Shown: positions 1 through 9,083 of the stretch, one piece after another | Numbering within the stretch: position 1 is the first letter of the stretch | Layout of the letters: each line of letters begins with the position of its first letter | NCBI RefSeq assembly: GCF_002002735.1 | Contig: NZ_MUNY01000052.1 | Location: forward strand, 94,577 to 158,576 | Direction of reading: 5' to 3' | DNA: 64,000 nucleotides | Source: Algoriphagus sp. A40 | GTDB taxonomy: Bacteria > Bacteroidota > Bacteroidia > Cytophagales > Cyclobacteriaceae | The notes under the pieces: model-generated | What the model saw: the letters and a program-made list of their open reading frames with translations, nothing else | Databases searched by the model: none | What the model was told of the DNA's origin: nothing | Made by a program: the position numbers and the translations under genes

Positions 1-1612
1 CGACCAAACCCTCAAAGAGTTCTTTTTCATTTTTCACAGCAATATCAGCAGGAACTCCTTGAATGAGCACAGTGTCTTTGCCAAATTCCTCCACCACGAA
101 TCCCAAACTGTGGAGCTCCGGCAACATTTCCATCACCAATGCAAAATCCCCGGCGTTCAGTTGAACTGTCGGCGGGAAAAGGCACTGTTGGGAAGCTCCA
201 CGGGCAGATTGTAGTTGGCGGATGTAGCGCTCATATAGAATCCGCTCGTGTGCCGATTGCTGGTCAATGATCAGCATTCCAGACGAAAGTTGCGCCACGA
301 TATAGCTCAACTCCACCTGAAAGGTCGTCCCTGTAGCTTCAGATTCCTGTGGCTGAATCATAAACCTGGGCTCATCTGCCGAGGCACGGCTAGGGAAAGT
401 CAGGATTTCGAGTTCCTCATCCGAATCCTTTGAAGTTTTCGGTTCGGGTTTGAAATCCCCTTCAAAAAGGCGCTCCCATCCCGAAACAGAGGACTTTTTA
501 AATTCTGGCGTATTGAATGTCTTATAGCTGTATTCCCGGTCAACCTGAACTTTCGTGTCAGGATTTTTGGTCCAGTTTTCCTGAAAATTGACATCCAGCG
601 AAAAGTCCAAAGACGGCATAACATGATGTGCACCCAAGGCCTGCTTAACGGCCGATCGGATCACGGCATATACCGTCCGCTCGTCGTCAAATTTGATTTC
701 TGTCTTGGTCGGATGCACATTGATATCGATATGCGCCGGATCGATGTCCAAAAACAGGACATAAAACGGATGCTGGTCATTTTGAATGAGTCCTTCGAAA
801 GCAGAACTCACCGCATGGTGCAGGTAGGAACTCTTGATGTAGCGGTTGTTGACGAAGAAAAACTGCTCACCACGGGTCTTTTTCGCATGCTCCGGTTTGC
901 CGATGTAGCCTTTGATATTGACATGGGGTGTTTCCTCATCACAGGGAACCAACTGCCCTTGGTAATTCTTTCCAAAAAGTCCCACAATCCGTTGACTCAG
1001 CTTTCCTGAAGGAAGGCTAAAAACCTCCATGTCCTGCTGAAACAGTGAAAAAGCAACTTCAGGGTAAGAAAGTGCAACCCGCTGAAATTCATCGACAATG
1101 TGACGCATTTCCACCGGATTGGATTTAAGGAAATTCCGACGCGCAGGAACGTTGAAAAATAGGTTTTTCATGGCTACTGAGGTTCCAACCGGAACGGCTA
1201 CTGGCTCCTGTTTTTTCATATCCGATCCCTCGATCTGGATCAAAGTCCCCAGCTCCGAATCCGACTGGCGGGTCTTGAGTTCGACCTGAGCCACCGCCGC
1301 AATGGAAGCCAAAGCCTCTCCCCGGAAGCCAAAAGTTCGGATTCTAAAAAGGTCCTGGGAGGTCCTGATTTTGGAGGTGGCGTGCCGCTCAAAACTCATC
1401 CGAGCGTCAGTGGCTGACATCCCTTTTCCATTGTCGATTACCTGAATCAACAGCTTTCCGGCATCTTTGATAACAACCTGGACTTGGGTAGCCCCGGCAT
1501 CGACTGAGTTTTCCAAAAGTTCCTTGAGCGCAGAAGCAGGGCGCTGTACTACTTCCCCGGCTGCAATCTGATTGGCAATTGCATCCGGCAGAAGTTGGAT
1601 GATGTCAGTCAT
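1..1612 (-). CDS. mutL: DNA mismatch repair protein MutL, 3' end cut by window edge
   Basis: MutL is the mismatch-repair ATPase that couples MutS mismatch recognition to strand incision. About 537 N-terminal residues are visible; the C-terminal dimerisation domain lies outside the window. Translation starts MTDIIQLLPDAIANQIAAGE, the canonical MutL opening. GHKL ATPase motifs are present in order: ELLENSVDAG (N box), DNGKGM (G1), and RTFGFRGEAL (G2), followed by the transducer motif NVHPTKTEIKF. The ATG at 1610-1612 overlaps the stop of the upstream gene by 8 nt in an ATGACTGA arrangement, so the two are probably translationally coupled. The window edge alone accounts for the missing end; no frameshift was seen. 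Confidence 0.96.
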   Translation of the reverse strand, partial: MTDIIQLLPDAIANQIAAGEVVQRPASALKELLENSVDAGATQVQVVIKDAGKLLIQVIDNGKGMSATDARMSFERHATSKIRTSQDLFRIRTFGFRGEALASIAAVAQVELKTRQSDSELGTLIQIEGSDMKKQEPVAVPVGTSVAMKNLFFNVPARRNFLKSNPVEMRHIVDEFQRVALSYPEVAFSLFQQDMEVFSLPSGKLSQRIVGLFGKNYQGQLVPCDEETPHVNIKGYIGKPEHAKKTRGEQFFFVNNRYIKSSYLHHAVSSAFEGLIQNDQHPFYVLFLDIDPAHIDINVHPTKTEIKFDDERTVYAVIRSAVKQALGAHHVMPSLDFSLDVNFQENWTKNPDTKVQVDREYSYKTFNTPEFKKSSVSGWERLFEGDFKPEPKTSKDSDEELEILTFPSRASADEPRFMIQPQESEATGTTFQVELSYIVAQLSSGMLIIDQQSAHERILYERYIRQLQSARGASQQCLFPPTVQLNAGDFALVMEMLPELHSLGFVVEEFGKDTVLIQGVPADIAVKNEKELFEGLV

Positions 1613-2006
1613 CTTTCCCCTTCTTTAAAAATCTAATCAAATAGTAACCCACTCCGATAACCAAAATTCCACCAAGAAGGTAATTAAGAATAATCGGTCC
1701 GATGTAAATATAGCCGAAAGCCCCGATGACCATTACCAGGAAAAGTATTGTTCGAATAATTCCAGTTGAACTGGCGATGGCGGTTTTCTTTGGCTTAATC
1801 CCCCGATTTGAAAAAGATCCGCGAATTCCTGTTCCTATACCCTTCCGATTTTGGTTGTCCTCCTTAATCAATTGCCCTTCCTCCTCCAATTCCTTTCTGA
1901 TGCGTGAGGAACGATCTTCGATATCTTCTTTGATCGGATCATAATATCTAGGCTTGATCTCAAATCGCGTAGGTGTAACAGAGCGAAAGATGGAAGGGAA
2001 TTTCAT
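1605..2006 (-). CDS. small two-helix membrane protein upstream of mutL
   Basis: 133 residues with no family I recognise. The first ~85 residues are charged and soluble-looking, with an acidic/basic stretch around residues 25-60. Two adjacent hydrophobic helices follow (about residues 86-103 and 105-123), then a Lys/Asp-rich tail. Topology is therefore a cytoplasmic N-domain anchored by a C-terminal helical hairpin. Its stop overlaps the mutL start by 8 nt, implying one transcript. The coupling shows co-expression, not a role in mismatch repair. Confidence 0.75.
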   Translation of the reverse strand: MKFPSIFRSVTPTRFEIKPRYYDPIKEDIEDRSSRIRKELEEEGQLIKEDNQNRKGIGTGIRGSFSNRGIKPKKTAIASSTGIIRTILFLVMVIGAFGYIYIGPIILNYLLGGILVIGVGYYLIRFLKKGKDD

Positions 2007-2263
2007 AGTTTAATTTTTGGCGAGTTCTTGGAACAAGGTTTCGGAAGGAATTTTGTAGAGTTCTTGGGCGAGGAAATACCGTAGATCACTTTTCTGCGTT
2101 TTTTAACCTTAATTGATACTCAATGTTTCCCAATCTTCACTATATTCAGTTAATTGTCCCTCTATCCAATGCACACATGCGACCAGGGATAACAGGAAGA
2201 ATCAACTTCTGTCGCGATCACAAATATATTTTGAAAGTTAAGGATTAAAAACTGAACTCAGTA
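2007..2263. other. divergent intergenic region with possible decayed coding remnant
   Basis: This 257-nt stretch separates the minus-strand mutL operon from the plus-strand GH3 gene and should hold both promoters. On the minus strand, 2010-2102 is an open stretch of about 30 codons ending LFQELAKN and a stop just before the ATG of the membrane-protein gene. It has no start codon in frame. Upstream of it, across a TAA-GGT-TAA block, another stretch ends EYSEDWETLSIN. This could be the decayed end of a former gene or chance. No perfect TTTG-N19-TAnnTTTG promoter was found. Confidence 0.3.
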
Positions 2264-5206
2264 ATGAACAAAAAGCATTGGAGTCTGATTTCTCTTTTGA
2301 TTTTGATGGGATTATTCATTTCCGGTAATGTCGATCCTTTTGTTTCAAATGAAGATCCTCTAATGTCCAAAGATAGAATGGCCCAGGAAATCTGGGTGGA
2401 CAGTGTCTTCAATGCGCTCAACTTCGAGGATAGATTAGGGCAGCTTTTCATGGTCGCGGCCTATTCCAACAAAGACCAGAAGCACGTCGATGAGATCAGT
2501 AACCTGGTCAAAACCGAAAACCTCGGCGGATTGATATTTTTTCAGGGAGGCCCCAACCGACAGGCCAGATTGACCAATTATTATCAGGCACAGGCTAAAA
2601 CCCCTTTGTTGATTGCCATGGATGCGGAATGGGGCATTGGGATGCGCTTGGATTCGGTGGCCAATTTCCCAAAAGCCATGACTTTGGGTGCAATTCAAAA
2701 TCCGGACTTAATCTATGAAATGGGCTCGGAAATCGCCCGTCAGTTTAAGGAACTGGGAATGCACATCAACTTTGCTCCTGTGGTGGATGTGAATTCAAAT
2801 CCCGATAATCCGGTGATCGGCTACCGGGCTTTTGGAGAAAACAAAGAAATGGTCACCCGGCGGGCAGTAGCCTACATGAAAGGATTGCAGGACAACGGAA
2901 TCATTGCAAACGCCAAACATTTTCCTGGTCACGGAGATACTGAAACTGACAGCCACCATGTCCTACCGGTGATCAATCATCCGGAAAAAAGAATCTGGGA
3001 TATTGATCTCTATCCGTATCAGGAACTTTTCAGGGAGGATCTGATGTCAGTCATGGTTGCCCATCTAAATGTCCCAAGCTTGGACAACGGATCAAATATT
3101 CCTACCAGTCTTTCCAAACCGATTGTGACTGATTTGTTACAAAAACGCATGAATTTTCAAGGCTTGATCTTCACAGATGCACTGAACATGGAAGGTGTGG
3201 CCAATTTTAGCAAACCGGGTGAAGTGGATTTAAAAGCGCTCTTAGCAGGGAATGATGTGCTTTTGTATTCCCAGAATGTTCCCAAAGCAAAAATTTTGAT
3301 CAAAGAAGCGGTAGACAAGGGCCTGATCTCCGAATCGGAAATCAACCGTAGAGTCAAAAAAGTCCTCAAAGCAAAATATTGGGCAGGATTGGATCAGTAC
3401 AAGCCCATAGACACTTACCAAATTGCCGAGCGCCTCAATACCCCAAAAACCAGTGCTGTGATTGAAAAGCTCTATGCTGAATCCATCACGGTAGCTGCCA
3501 ACAAGGGAGATTTGCTACCATTCAAAAACCTCGACCTCAATAAATTCGCCAGCCTTTCGATAGGTGACGATGGCAAAGTTTTCAGCCAATATTTAAAAAA
3601 CTATACTTCTGTAGACCACTTTACCATTCAAAAAGCAGCAGGAGAGTCCGCTCATTACAACCTTTTGAAGCAGCTGGAGGATTACGATGTCGTGGTGGTG
3701 GGATTAATGGGAGTGACCAACAGCCCACAGCGGGCATTTGGAATCGCACCGGGGGATGTCCAGCTGATCCGGGAGCTTGAAAAAAGACAAAAAGTGGTCA
3801 CGGTTCTTTTTGGCAATGCCTATGGAGCCAAAGCACTTGAAGGCTTTGGAAATGTGGTTTTGGCTTATGAAAACTCATCAGAAACCCAAAAATTGGCTCC
3901 TCAAGTACTTTTTGGAGGCAGGCCTGGAAAGGGAATTTTACCTGTAACGGTCAGCGGACAATATTCCCACGGCGTGGGTGGATATCTGGAGGATGCAAAC
4001 CGACTTTCCTACGGATCACCCGAAAGTGTCGGCCTCGACAGCAAAACCTTGGATCGAATCGATGCCGTCGCTGAACGAATGATTTTAATCCAAGCTGCAC
4101 CGGGGGCAAATGTGTTGGTGATGAAAGAAGGAAAAGTGGTCTTTCAGAAATCTTATGGATACCTCGATTACCAAAAGACAAGTCCAGTAACTGCGGAAAC
4201 CGTCTATGATTTGGCATCCATTACCAAAGTGCTGGCTACCACTCAGGCAGCCATGTTCCTTCACAGCCGAGGCGAGTTGGATATGAACAAAACCTTGGGA
4301 TACTATTTGCCTGAGTTGAAAGGCACCAACAAAGCCAGTCTTGTATTGAAAGATGTGCTCACCCACGAAGCCGGATTGAAATCCTTTATCCCCCATTATG
4401 TCAATACCGTACAATCCGGACAATGGCGAGGTGACTATTACAAGCCCAGCCCAGAACCTGGATTTACCCGGCCTGTCTCCAATGATATGTATGGAAAAGA
4501 TGCACTCCGGGACAGCATTTGGAACTGGACCGTGAAATCCGACCTGCTTCCAAAACCGAATAAATACGTCTATTCAGATCTGACCATGTATTTCATGCAG
4601 GCGGTCATTGAACGGATTGTCAATCAGCCTTTGGATGAATTTTTGGACCAAAATTTCTACGCTCCATTGGGATTGAAAACGATGACATTCAATCCTTTGC
4701 TTAAAATGCCAATGGATAAGATCGCTCCGACAGAAAATGACGTGGCTTTCAGAAAGCGCCAAGTCCACGGCTTCGTCCATGATCCTGGAGCTGCAATGTA
4801 TGGTGGAGTAGCGGGTCATGCAGGACTTTTCGGTACTGCAAACGACTTGGCAGTGATGATGCAATTGATGCTAAATAAAGGAACCTACGGGGAAATTTCC
4901 CTGATCAAAGCCGAGACGGTAGATGCTTTTACTAAGCGTCAATCCACGATGAGTCGCCGGGGTTGGGGCTGGGACAAACCCGAGCCTGAGCATGGAAAAG
5001 GTGGATCAGCAAGCAAATTAGCAGCAAAAAGCACCTTTGGACATACCGGATTTACCGGGACCTGTGTCTGGGCTGATCCGGATAACCAACTGGTCTATGT
5101 TTTTCTGTCCAACCGGGTCTATCCTGCAGCTGAAAACAACAAACTTTTGGATGAAGGAATCCGGACCAAAATTCATGATTTGGTTTATGAAGCGATGGGA
5201 AAGTGA
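2264..5206 (+). CDS. glycoside hydrolase family 3 / beta-lactamase-type serine hydrolase fusion
   Basis: A 980-residue exported fusion with an N-terminal signal/anchor segment (about residues 5-22). Residues ~50-380 are a GH3 N-terminal barrel of the NagZ type: the signature KHFPGHGDTETDSHH begins at K218 and carries the His/Asp acid-base pair, and D305 in FTDALNMEG fits the catalytic nucleophile. Residues ~390-570 resemble a GH3 C-terminal domain. From ~600 on is a beta-lactamase/penicillin-binding-like serine hydrolase with S652-x-x-K655 (SITK), Y770-S-D and H927-T-G, the three class C motifs. Substrates are probably muropeptides: the GH3 part would release N-acetylglucosamine, while the second domain may hydrolyse a peptide or ester bond. 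The fusion is known in Bacteroidota; the specificity of the second domain is inferred. Confidence 0.93.
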   Translation: MNKKHWSLISLLILMGLFISGNVDPFVSNEDPLMSKDRMAQEIWVDSVFNALNFEDRLGQLFMVAAYSNKDQKHVDEISNLVKTENLGGLIFFQGGPNRQARLTNYYQAQAKTPLLIAMDAEWGIGMRLDSVANFPKAMTLGAIQNPDLIYEMGSEIARQFKELGMHINFAPVVDVNSNPDNPVIGYRAFGENKEMVTRRAVAYMKGLQDNGIIANAKHFPGHGDTETDSHHVLPVINHPEKRIWDIDLYPYQELFREDLMSVMVAHLNVPSLDNGSNIPTSLSKPIVTDLLQKRMNFQGLIFTDALNMEGVANFSKPGEVDLKALLAGNDVLLYSQNVPKAKILIKEAVDKGLISESEINRRVKKVLKAKYWAGLDQYKPIDTYQIAERLNTPKTSAVIEKLYAESITVAANKGDLLPFKNLDLNKFASLSIGDDGKVFSQYLKNYTSVDHFTIQKAAGESAHYNLLKQLEDYDVVVVGLMGVTNSPQRAFGIAPGDVQLIRELEKRQKVVTVLFGNAYGAKALEGFGNVVLAYENSSETQKLAPQVLFGGRPGKGILPVTVSGQYSHGVGGYLEDANRLSYGSPESVGLDSKTLDRIDAVAERMILIQAAPGANVLVMKEGKVVFQKSYGYLDYQKTSPVTAETVYDLASITKVLATTQAAMFLHSRGELDMNKTLGYYLPELKGTNKASLVLKDVLTHEAGLKSFIPHYVNTVQSGQWRGDYYKPSPEPGFTRPVSNDMYGKDALRDSIWNWTVKSDLLPKPNKYVYSDLTMYFMQAVIERIVNQPLDEFLDQNFYAPLGLKTMTFNPLLKMPMDKIAPTENDVAFRKRQVHGFVHDPGAAMYGGVAGHAGLFGTANDLAVMMQLMLNKGTYGEISLIKAETVDAFTKRQSTMSRRGWGWDKPEPEHGKGGSASKLAAKSTFGHTGFTGTCVWADPDNQLVYVFLSNRVYPAAENNKLLDEGIRTKIHDLVYEAMGK

Positions 5207-5358
5207 AGTAGATTATAGAAGATAGGCCATGGCCTTACATTGGCGATAGGCACAATCGGCGCTTAGTGAAGAAGCGGATTTCGAAACACTAAACGGTATG
5301 CTATCACTGAAATACGAAGCACAAAACTTCCTTTAAGCACTGAACCCGCTTTTTTGCC

Positions 5359-5382
5359 AAACGCCTCTTATAGGGCGTTTTT
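5359..5382 (+). terminator. hairpin with T-run after GH3 fusion gene
   Basis: AAACGCC (5359-5365) and GGCGTTT (5374-5380) form a 7-bp stem with an 8-nt loop followed by Ts. The plus strand has the T-run, so it could end the GH3 transcript about 150 nt after its stop. The preceding TTTTTTGCCAAACGCC resembles the ends of mobile gene cassettes I recall from Bacteroidota, so it may instead be part of an acquired segment. Confidence 0.5.
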
Positions 5383-5383
5383 C

Positions 5384-6253
5384 TTAGATTACTTTCCACC
5401 ATTTTTCTTTCTTAGTCAATTGTTTGATTGTTAAAATTTTTGTCGGCTTTGGTTTTGTTAATTCAGATTCAAATTGTCTTTCTGCAGCATTATTCATACT
5501 CCAACCTGCTGTCCACGAAGGTTTGAACAAATAACCTTTTCCGTCATGATTCTTAGTCTCATACTCTAAGTCCACCGAAATTCTTCCAATATTTTCGTAA
5601 ATGTCAGCATAGTCTTTATAAAATAAGTCAGGCATATACCAAGTTACATCTACTTTGTCTTGCCACTGTCCAAAATTGCAAATTAGTACTTCTGTATTTT
5701 CAAAGTCTTTCAGTGTCGGTTTGTTGCTTTGATTAAGTCGAGTTGTTGCTACTAAGTTGTATGCAGTTTCAGGATTATTGTCTGCCGCTAAAACAACTGC
5801 TCCGCCATAATTTCCATTTGTCAATTTAAAAACCAAGCAGTCGCCAGTTGAAAAAATTGGCGTTTTTAATTTTTCTCTTTTTCTTGGTTTAGCCTTTGGT
5901 CTTTCTGACTTTATTTTTTCAAGGAACCTGTCAAGTGCAATTTTTCGCTTTGTAATGTCTTGTTCACTTGCTCCAAGGTCGAGCCAAATTTTCAATTCAA
6001 CACCTGATAAAATTAGGTCTTCAACTATCGTCAATACTTTTGGGTCAAGCGATTTTGTCTCCCATTGGGCTAAGGCAAGAGCAAACCACAAACTGTTTTT
6101 TTCTTCTTCAATTTCAAGAATTTCCCAATTGTCGTCTACAATTTTTTTGGATATAATGTCAGGTTGTCCGCCTTTGTTATATAGGTCGAAAAATTCGCCG
6201 TATATGTCAGCAAATGCGTCACTGTCTTTTATGGCTGTTCCCCAAGTTCCCAT
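5384..6253 (-). CDS. DUF4259-like N-terminal protein, probably horizontally acquired
   Basis: 289 residues. The N-terminus MGTWGTAIKDSDAFADI matches the MGxWG...D.A.D start typical of DUF4259 proteins, whose function is unknown. The middle (about residues 125-145) is Lys/Arg-rich, and the C-terminal half has a beta-rich, tryptophan-containing appearance. No signal peptide or catalytic motif is evident. Codon use is visibly more AT-rich than in the neighbours, and the gene is flanked on one side by a short hairpin and on the other by a long palindrome and no operon partner. Both facts suggest acquisition as a single-gene cargo. A toxin-immunity or stress role is possible but unsupported. Confidence 0.7.
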   Translation of the reverse strand: MGTWGTAIKDSDAFADIYGEFFDLYNKGGQPDIISKKIVDDNWEILEIEEEKNSLWFALALAQWETKSLDPKVLTIVEDLILSGVELKIWLDLGASEQDITKRKIALDRFLEKIKSERPKAKPRKREKLKTPIFSTGDCLVFKLTNGNYGGAVVLAADNNPETAYNLVATTRLNQSNKPTLKDFENTEVLICNFGQWQDKVDVTWYMPDLFYKDYADIYENIGRISVDLEYETKNHDGKGYLFKPSWTAGWSMNNAAERQFESELTKPKPTKILTIKQLTKKEKWWKVI

Positions 6254-6404
6254 TTCTGTGTAGTCTTTTAAAATGTCCTATAGCAAAGAAGTATATTTAC
6301 CCACTCAAAATTGTTCCTTAACATACTGTTTATAAAGTTTTTACAATCATAAAAATTAAAAAAACCAAGATTCTGTCATTGAACTTCTTCAATTCAAACT
6401 CTAC

Positions 6405-6461
6405 TTAAAACTTAAAAAAGCCATTAAGAATTGAGTTCTTAATGGCTTTTTTAAGTTTTAA
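6405..6461. terminator. 26-bp perfect inverted repeat, bidirectional terminator
   Basis: Arms 6405-6430 and 6436-6461 are perfectly complementary over 26 bp with a TTGAG loop. The inner stem GCCATTAAGAA is flanked by A6 on one side and T6 on the other, so either strand gives a hairpin followed by Us. It lies about 90 nt downstream of the PorE-like gene (minus strand). The arm length is far beyond a usual terminator. Confidence 0.8.
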
Positions 6462-6475
6462 ACCTACCTGCCTCG

Positions 6476-6550
6476 CTCTGATCTTACTCGATTCTTGGTT
6501 CTTGACTATTGGTATTTAAGTATAGCGTCTTGATACTAGAGTCTAGGTAC
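6476..6550. repeat. degenerate TCTTG-word tract abutting the PorE-like gene stop
   Basis: Words such as CTTACTCGATTCTTGGTTCTTG recur loosely every 7-9 nt, and the tract ends exactly at the stop codon at 6551. It belongs with the tracts at 53804-53990, 56303-56375 and 60150-60210. Confidence 0.5.
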
Positions 6551-8482
6551 TTATTCCTTAATCTCGATCACCTTAAACTCGGTACGTCGGTTGGTCTGAT
6601 GCTCTTCTTCGGTCTGAGCTTCTTTGATGATCAATTGGGATTCACCATAGCCTTTGGCGACAAGTCTTTCAGCCGCAACCCCCTTCGACACCATGTAGTC
6701 TACAGCAGACTGGGCTCTTCTCTGGGAAAGATCAAGGTTGTAAGTATCGCTTGATCGCGAGTCGGTATGGGAACTCAGCTCGATTCGGATAGTTGGATTG
6801 TCAAGCAAGATTTTCACCAGTTTATCCAGCTCCACAGCTGCGTCAGTTCTGATTTCAGCCTTGTCCAGATCGTAATAGATATTGTCCAGTACGATGGATT
6901 TTTCCAAAATCAATTGGTCCAATATAATTGTAGTGTCCAGTGAAACGTTAGTCACTTCCTGGATCAAGGTGGCTGGATCAGGCGTTTTTCCCCTGGTGGT
7001 ATAAGGGATGGATTTGGAGAAATAGCCTCCTTTGGATGCAATAATGGTGTAATCCGCATCCGTGGTCATGGTAAATCTCACTCGCCCGTTGGTATTGGAG
7101 AAATCTCCACCCTGCTGCTTGTTATCCGAACCATAAAGCACCACTCTAGTTTGAGGCAAAATTGCTTCTGTTCCATCAGGCTTAGCTTCTTTGGTGTATA
7201 CATTCAAAAGGACATTGATGATTTTTGGTTTTGGAGTTTTGTCCTCGAAAAAGTAAATGTCATCGTCTCCAATCCCACCTTCTCTGTTGGAAGAAATAAA
7301 ACCAGATTTCGGATATTCTGTAAAGAAAATTCCAAAATCATCGTCTTTACTGTTGATATTTTGACCCAGATTTTTGATAACCTGAGTTCCGGATTCATTG
7401 TTTTCTGCGACAAACAAATCCAACTTTCCATAGCCAGGATGACCATCCGAGGCAAAGAAAAACTTTCCGTCAGGAGTCATTCGGGGAAACATTTCATTTC
7501 CTGGAGTATTGATAGTTGGTCCTAAATTAACCGGATTTCCAAAGTCACTGTTTGCAAGCCTTGTAGCTTTCCAAATATCTATTCCACCAAAACCTCCTGG
7601 TCTGTTAGATGCAAAGTAAAGTTCGGAACCGTCAGGGCTGAAAGCCGGTGTGGAATTCCACCAGGTTTCGTCTTCATTAACAGGCATCCAGATCGGTTGG
7701 GTAAATCCCGCTCCGCGGAAATAAGAAACGAAAAGTGCTACATCAGGAAGATCTTTGGAGGAAGTTGAATTCCCCCTTGCATAAATAATGGTATTCCCAT
7801 CAGGGCTGATAGCAATAGCTGCTTGGTTTAGCCCATCTTCATTTCGGAATTCTGGTAAAGCTTGGATAGCTCCCACATCCACTTTTACTCCGTCTGCTCT
7901 TGCCCGAAAAAGCTTGGTATAAGGAGTGCCCGTTGCTGGATACAATCCAGAAGCCTGTCTTCCTGAAGTGAAATAAAGGAAATCCTCACTGAATACCGGC
8001 GCATAATCTGCACCGGCAGTATTAAGTTCTTTGTAATTGACCAATTCATGATTTGGCCAATAGTTCTCGATACCTACAGCCAGTTTGATTGCTTCGATTT
8101 CCCGCTGATTCTTTGCCAAAATCGCTTCGTCGGAAGTGTAACTTTTTGCTTTCTCAAATGCAGCAATTGCCTCTTCATTTTTTTGTTGGGCTTTCAGACT
8201 TTGCCCTAGGAAAAAATAAGTATCAAATGAAGGCTCCTTTTCAGCCAATTGAGAATAGTAGGGCTCTGATTTCTCGATCCTGTTCGAAAGCCTGTAGCTC
8301 TCCGCGATTACCTGATTTGCCTCCAGATTAGAAGAATCCTGCTCCAAAATCTGGGTAAAGGTATTGATGGCATATTGGTATTGTCCGGAAAGAAACTGGT
8401 CGTTCCCTTTTTCCTGGAGGCTTTTACAGCCAGCCAGCACAAACAGAATCAAAACATATATCCACAAAAAATGCTGCTTCAT
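6551..8482 (-). CDS. PorE-like OmpA-family lipoprotein with TPR and PD40 repeats
   Basis: 643 residues from the ATG at 8480-8482; a TTG 21 nt further upstream also opens the frame, but MKQHFLWIYVLILFVLAGC is a clean lipoprotein signal with the lipobox Cys at 19. Domain order: TPR helices (about 25-130), a PD40/WD40-like beta-propeller (about 150-420, with FSPDG/ISPDG repeats and SNRPGGFGG), a carboxypeptidase-regulatory-like sandwich (about 430-510), and an OmpA C-terminal peptidoglycan-binding domain with YYDLDKAEIR, SSHTDSR and NLDLSQRRAQSA. This order is that of PorE, which anchors type IX secretion components to the cell wall. Bacteroidota have several such paralogues, so the T9SS assignment is an inference. 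Confidence 0.88.
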   Translation of the reverse strand: MKQHFLWIYVLILFVLAGCKSLQEKGNDQFLSGQYQYAINTFTQILEQDSSNLEANQVIAESYRLSNRIEKSEPYYSQLAEKEPSFDTYFFLGQSLKAQQKNEEAIAAFEKAKSYTSDEAILAKNQREIEAIKLAVGIENYWPNHELVNYKELNTAGADYAPVFSEDFLYFTSGRQASGLYPATGTPYTKLFRARADGVKVDVGAIQALPEFRNEDGLNQAAIAISPDGNTIIYARGNSTSSKDLPDVALFVSYFRGAGFTQPIWMPVNEDETWWNSTPAFSPDGSELYFASNRPGGFGGIDIWKATRLANSDFGNPVNLGPTINTPGNEMFPRMTPDGKFFFASDGHPGYGKLDLFVAENNESGTQVIKNLGQNINSKDDDFGIFFTEYPKSGFISSNREGGIGDDDIYFFEDKTPKPKIINVLLNVYTKEAKPDGTEAILPQTRVVLYGSDNKQQGGDFSNTNGRVRFTMTTDADYTIIASKGGYFSKSIPYTTRGKTPDPATLIQEVTNVSLDTTIILDQLILEKSIVLDNIYYDLDKAEIRTDAAVELDKLVKILLDNPTIRIELSSHTDSRSSDTYNLDLSQRRAQSAVDYMVSKGVAAERLVAKGYGESQLIIKEAQTEEEHQTNRRTEFKVIEIKE

Positions 8483-8519
8483 CGAAATGCGATTGTCGGT
8501 CAATACTGAATATTACTAA

Positions 8520-9008
8520 TTAATTTGGAAAATACCTGTTTAGCCAACTATTTCGGACAGGTTGCCACAAATTTTTAAGATCTGCTTTGATCCGGATCGT
8601 CGGGTTAATGACTTCGGTTTCGAGATCGATTTCTCCGGAAGTCACCCGGGCCTTCACACCCAATCCAGGAATGACTTTCAATTCCCCCGAGGCCTTTTTC
8701 AGACTGATTTTGCCCTGATCAGTCAGATTGGTTTTTATGAGCTCTTCCAGCTCGCGCAGAATCCGGACAGAACTGTCTATCGAACAGCCACTTGCGCCCA
8801 AATTGCTTTCATCCACTGCCAAAATCAATATCTGGTCTTCTACCAATTCAAAAGAAGTTGGCATCAGATTGCCGTGGGTATTCCAGCCTTCGCAAAAGCG
8901 GTTCATTCGCTCTCTAACAGTTTTTTGCTCGGAATCCGAAAATCTATGATCTGCCTGATACACCCAAACCCGGGAATTTTCTGGCATTTGTTCAAAAGGT
9001 AGGTACAT
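8520..9008 (-). CDS. conserved Bacteroidota protein often mislabelled ABC transporter ATPase
   Basis: 162 residues starting MYLPFEQMPENSRVWVYQAD. The frame stays open 22 codons further upstream, but that extension crosses a terminator-like hairpin, so the ATG at 9006-9008 is preferred. There is no Walker A or ABC signature motif, so the ABC-ATPase label I recall for homologues is not supported by this sequence. It looks like a mixed alpha/beta soluble protein with no signal peptide. It follows the Fe-S oxidoreductase pair in the same orientation, an arrangement I recall as conserved in the phylum, but its role is unknown. Confidence 0.75.
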   Translation of the reverse strand: MYLPFEQMPENSRVWVYQADHRFSDSEQKTVRERMNRFCEGWNTHGNLMPTSFELVEDQILILAVDESNLGASGCSIDSSVRILRELEELIKTNLTDQGKISLKKASGELKVIPGLGVKARVTSGEIDLETEVINPTIRIKADLKNLWQPVRNSWLNRYFPN

Positions 9009-9033
9009 AAGCTCGTTTGTCTGACAAAGAAAA

Positions 9034-9061
9034 ACCCTTTCTGCATAACGGCAAAAAGGGT
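9034..9061 (-). terminator. terminator after CCG-domain protein gene
   Basis: On the minus strand ACCCTTT...AAAGGGT forms a 7-bp stem with a 14-nt loop followed by TTTTC. It lies 23 nt after the stop of the HdrB-like gene and before the next gene, so it may reduce read-through between them. Confidence 0.6.
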
Positions 9062-9083
9062 AGAATTGATTCAATGAGTCCGA

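Noticed and set aside
8520..9074. ABC-transporter ATPase assignment
   Set aside because: No Walker A, Walker B or LSGGQ motif is present in the 162 residues.
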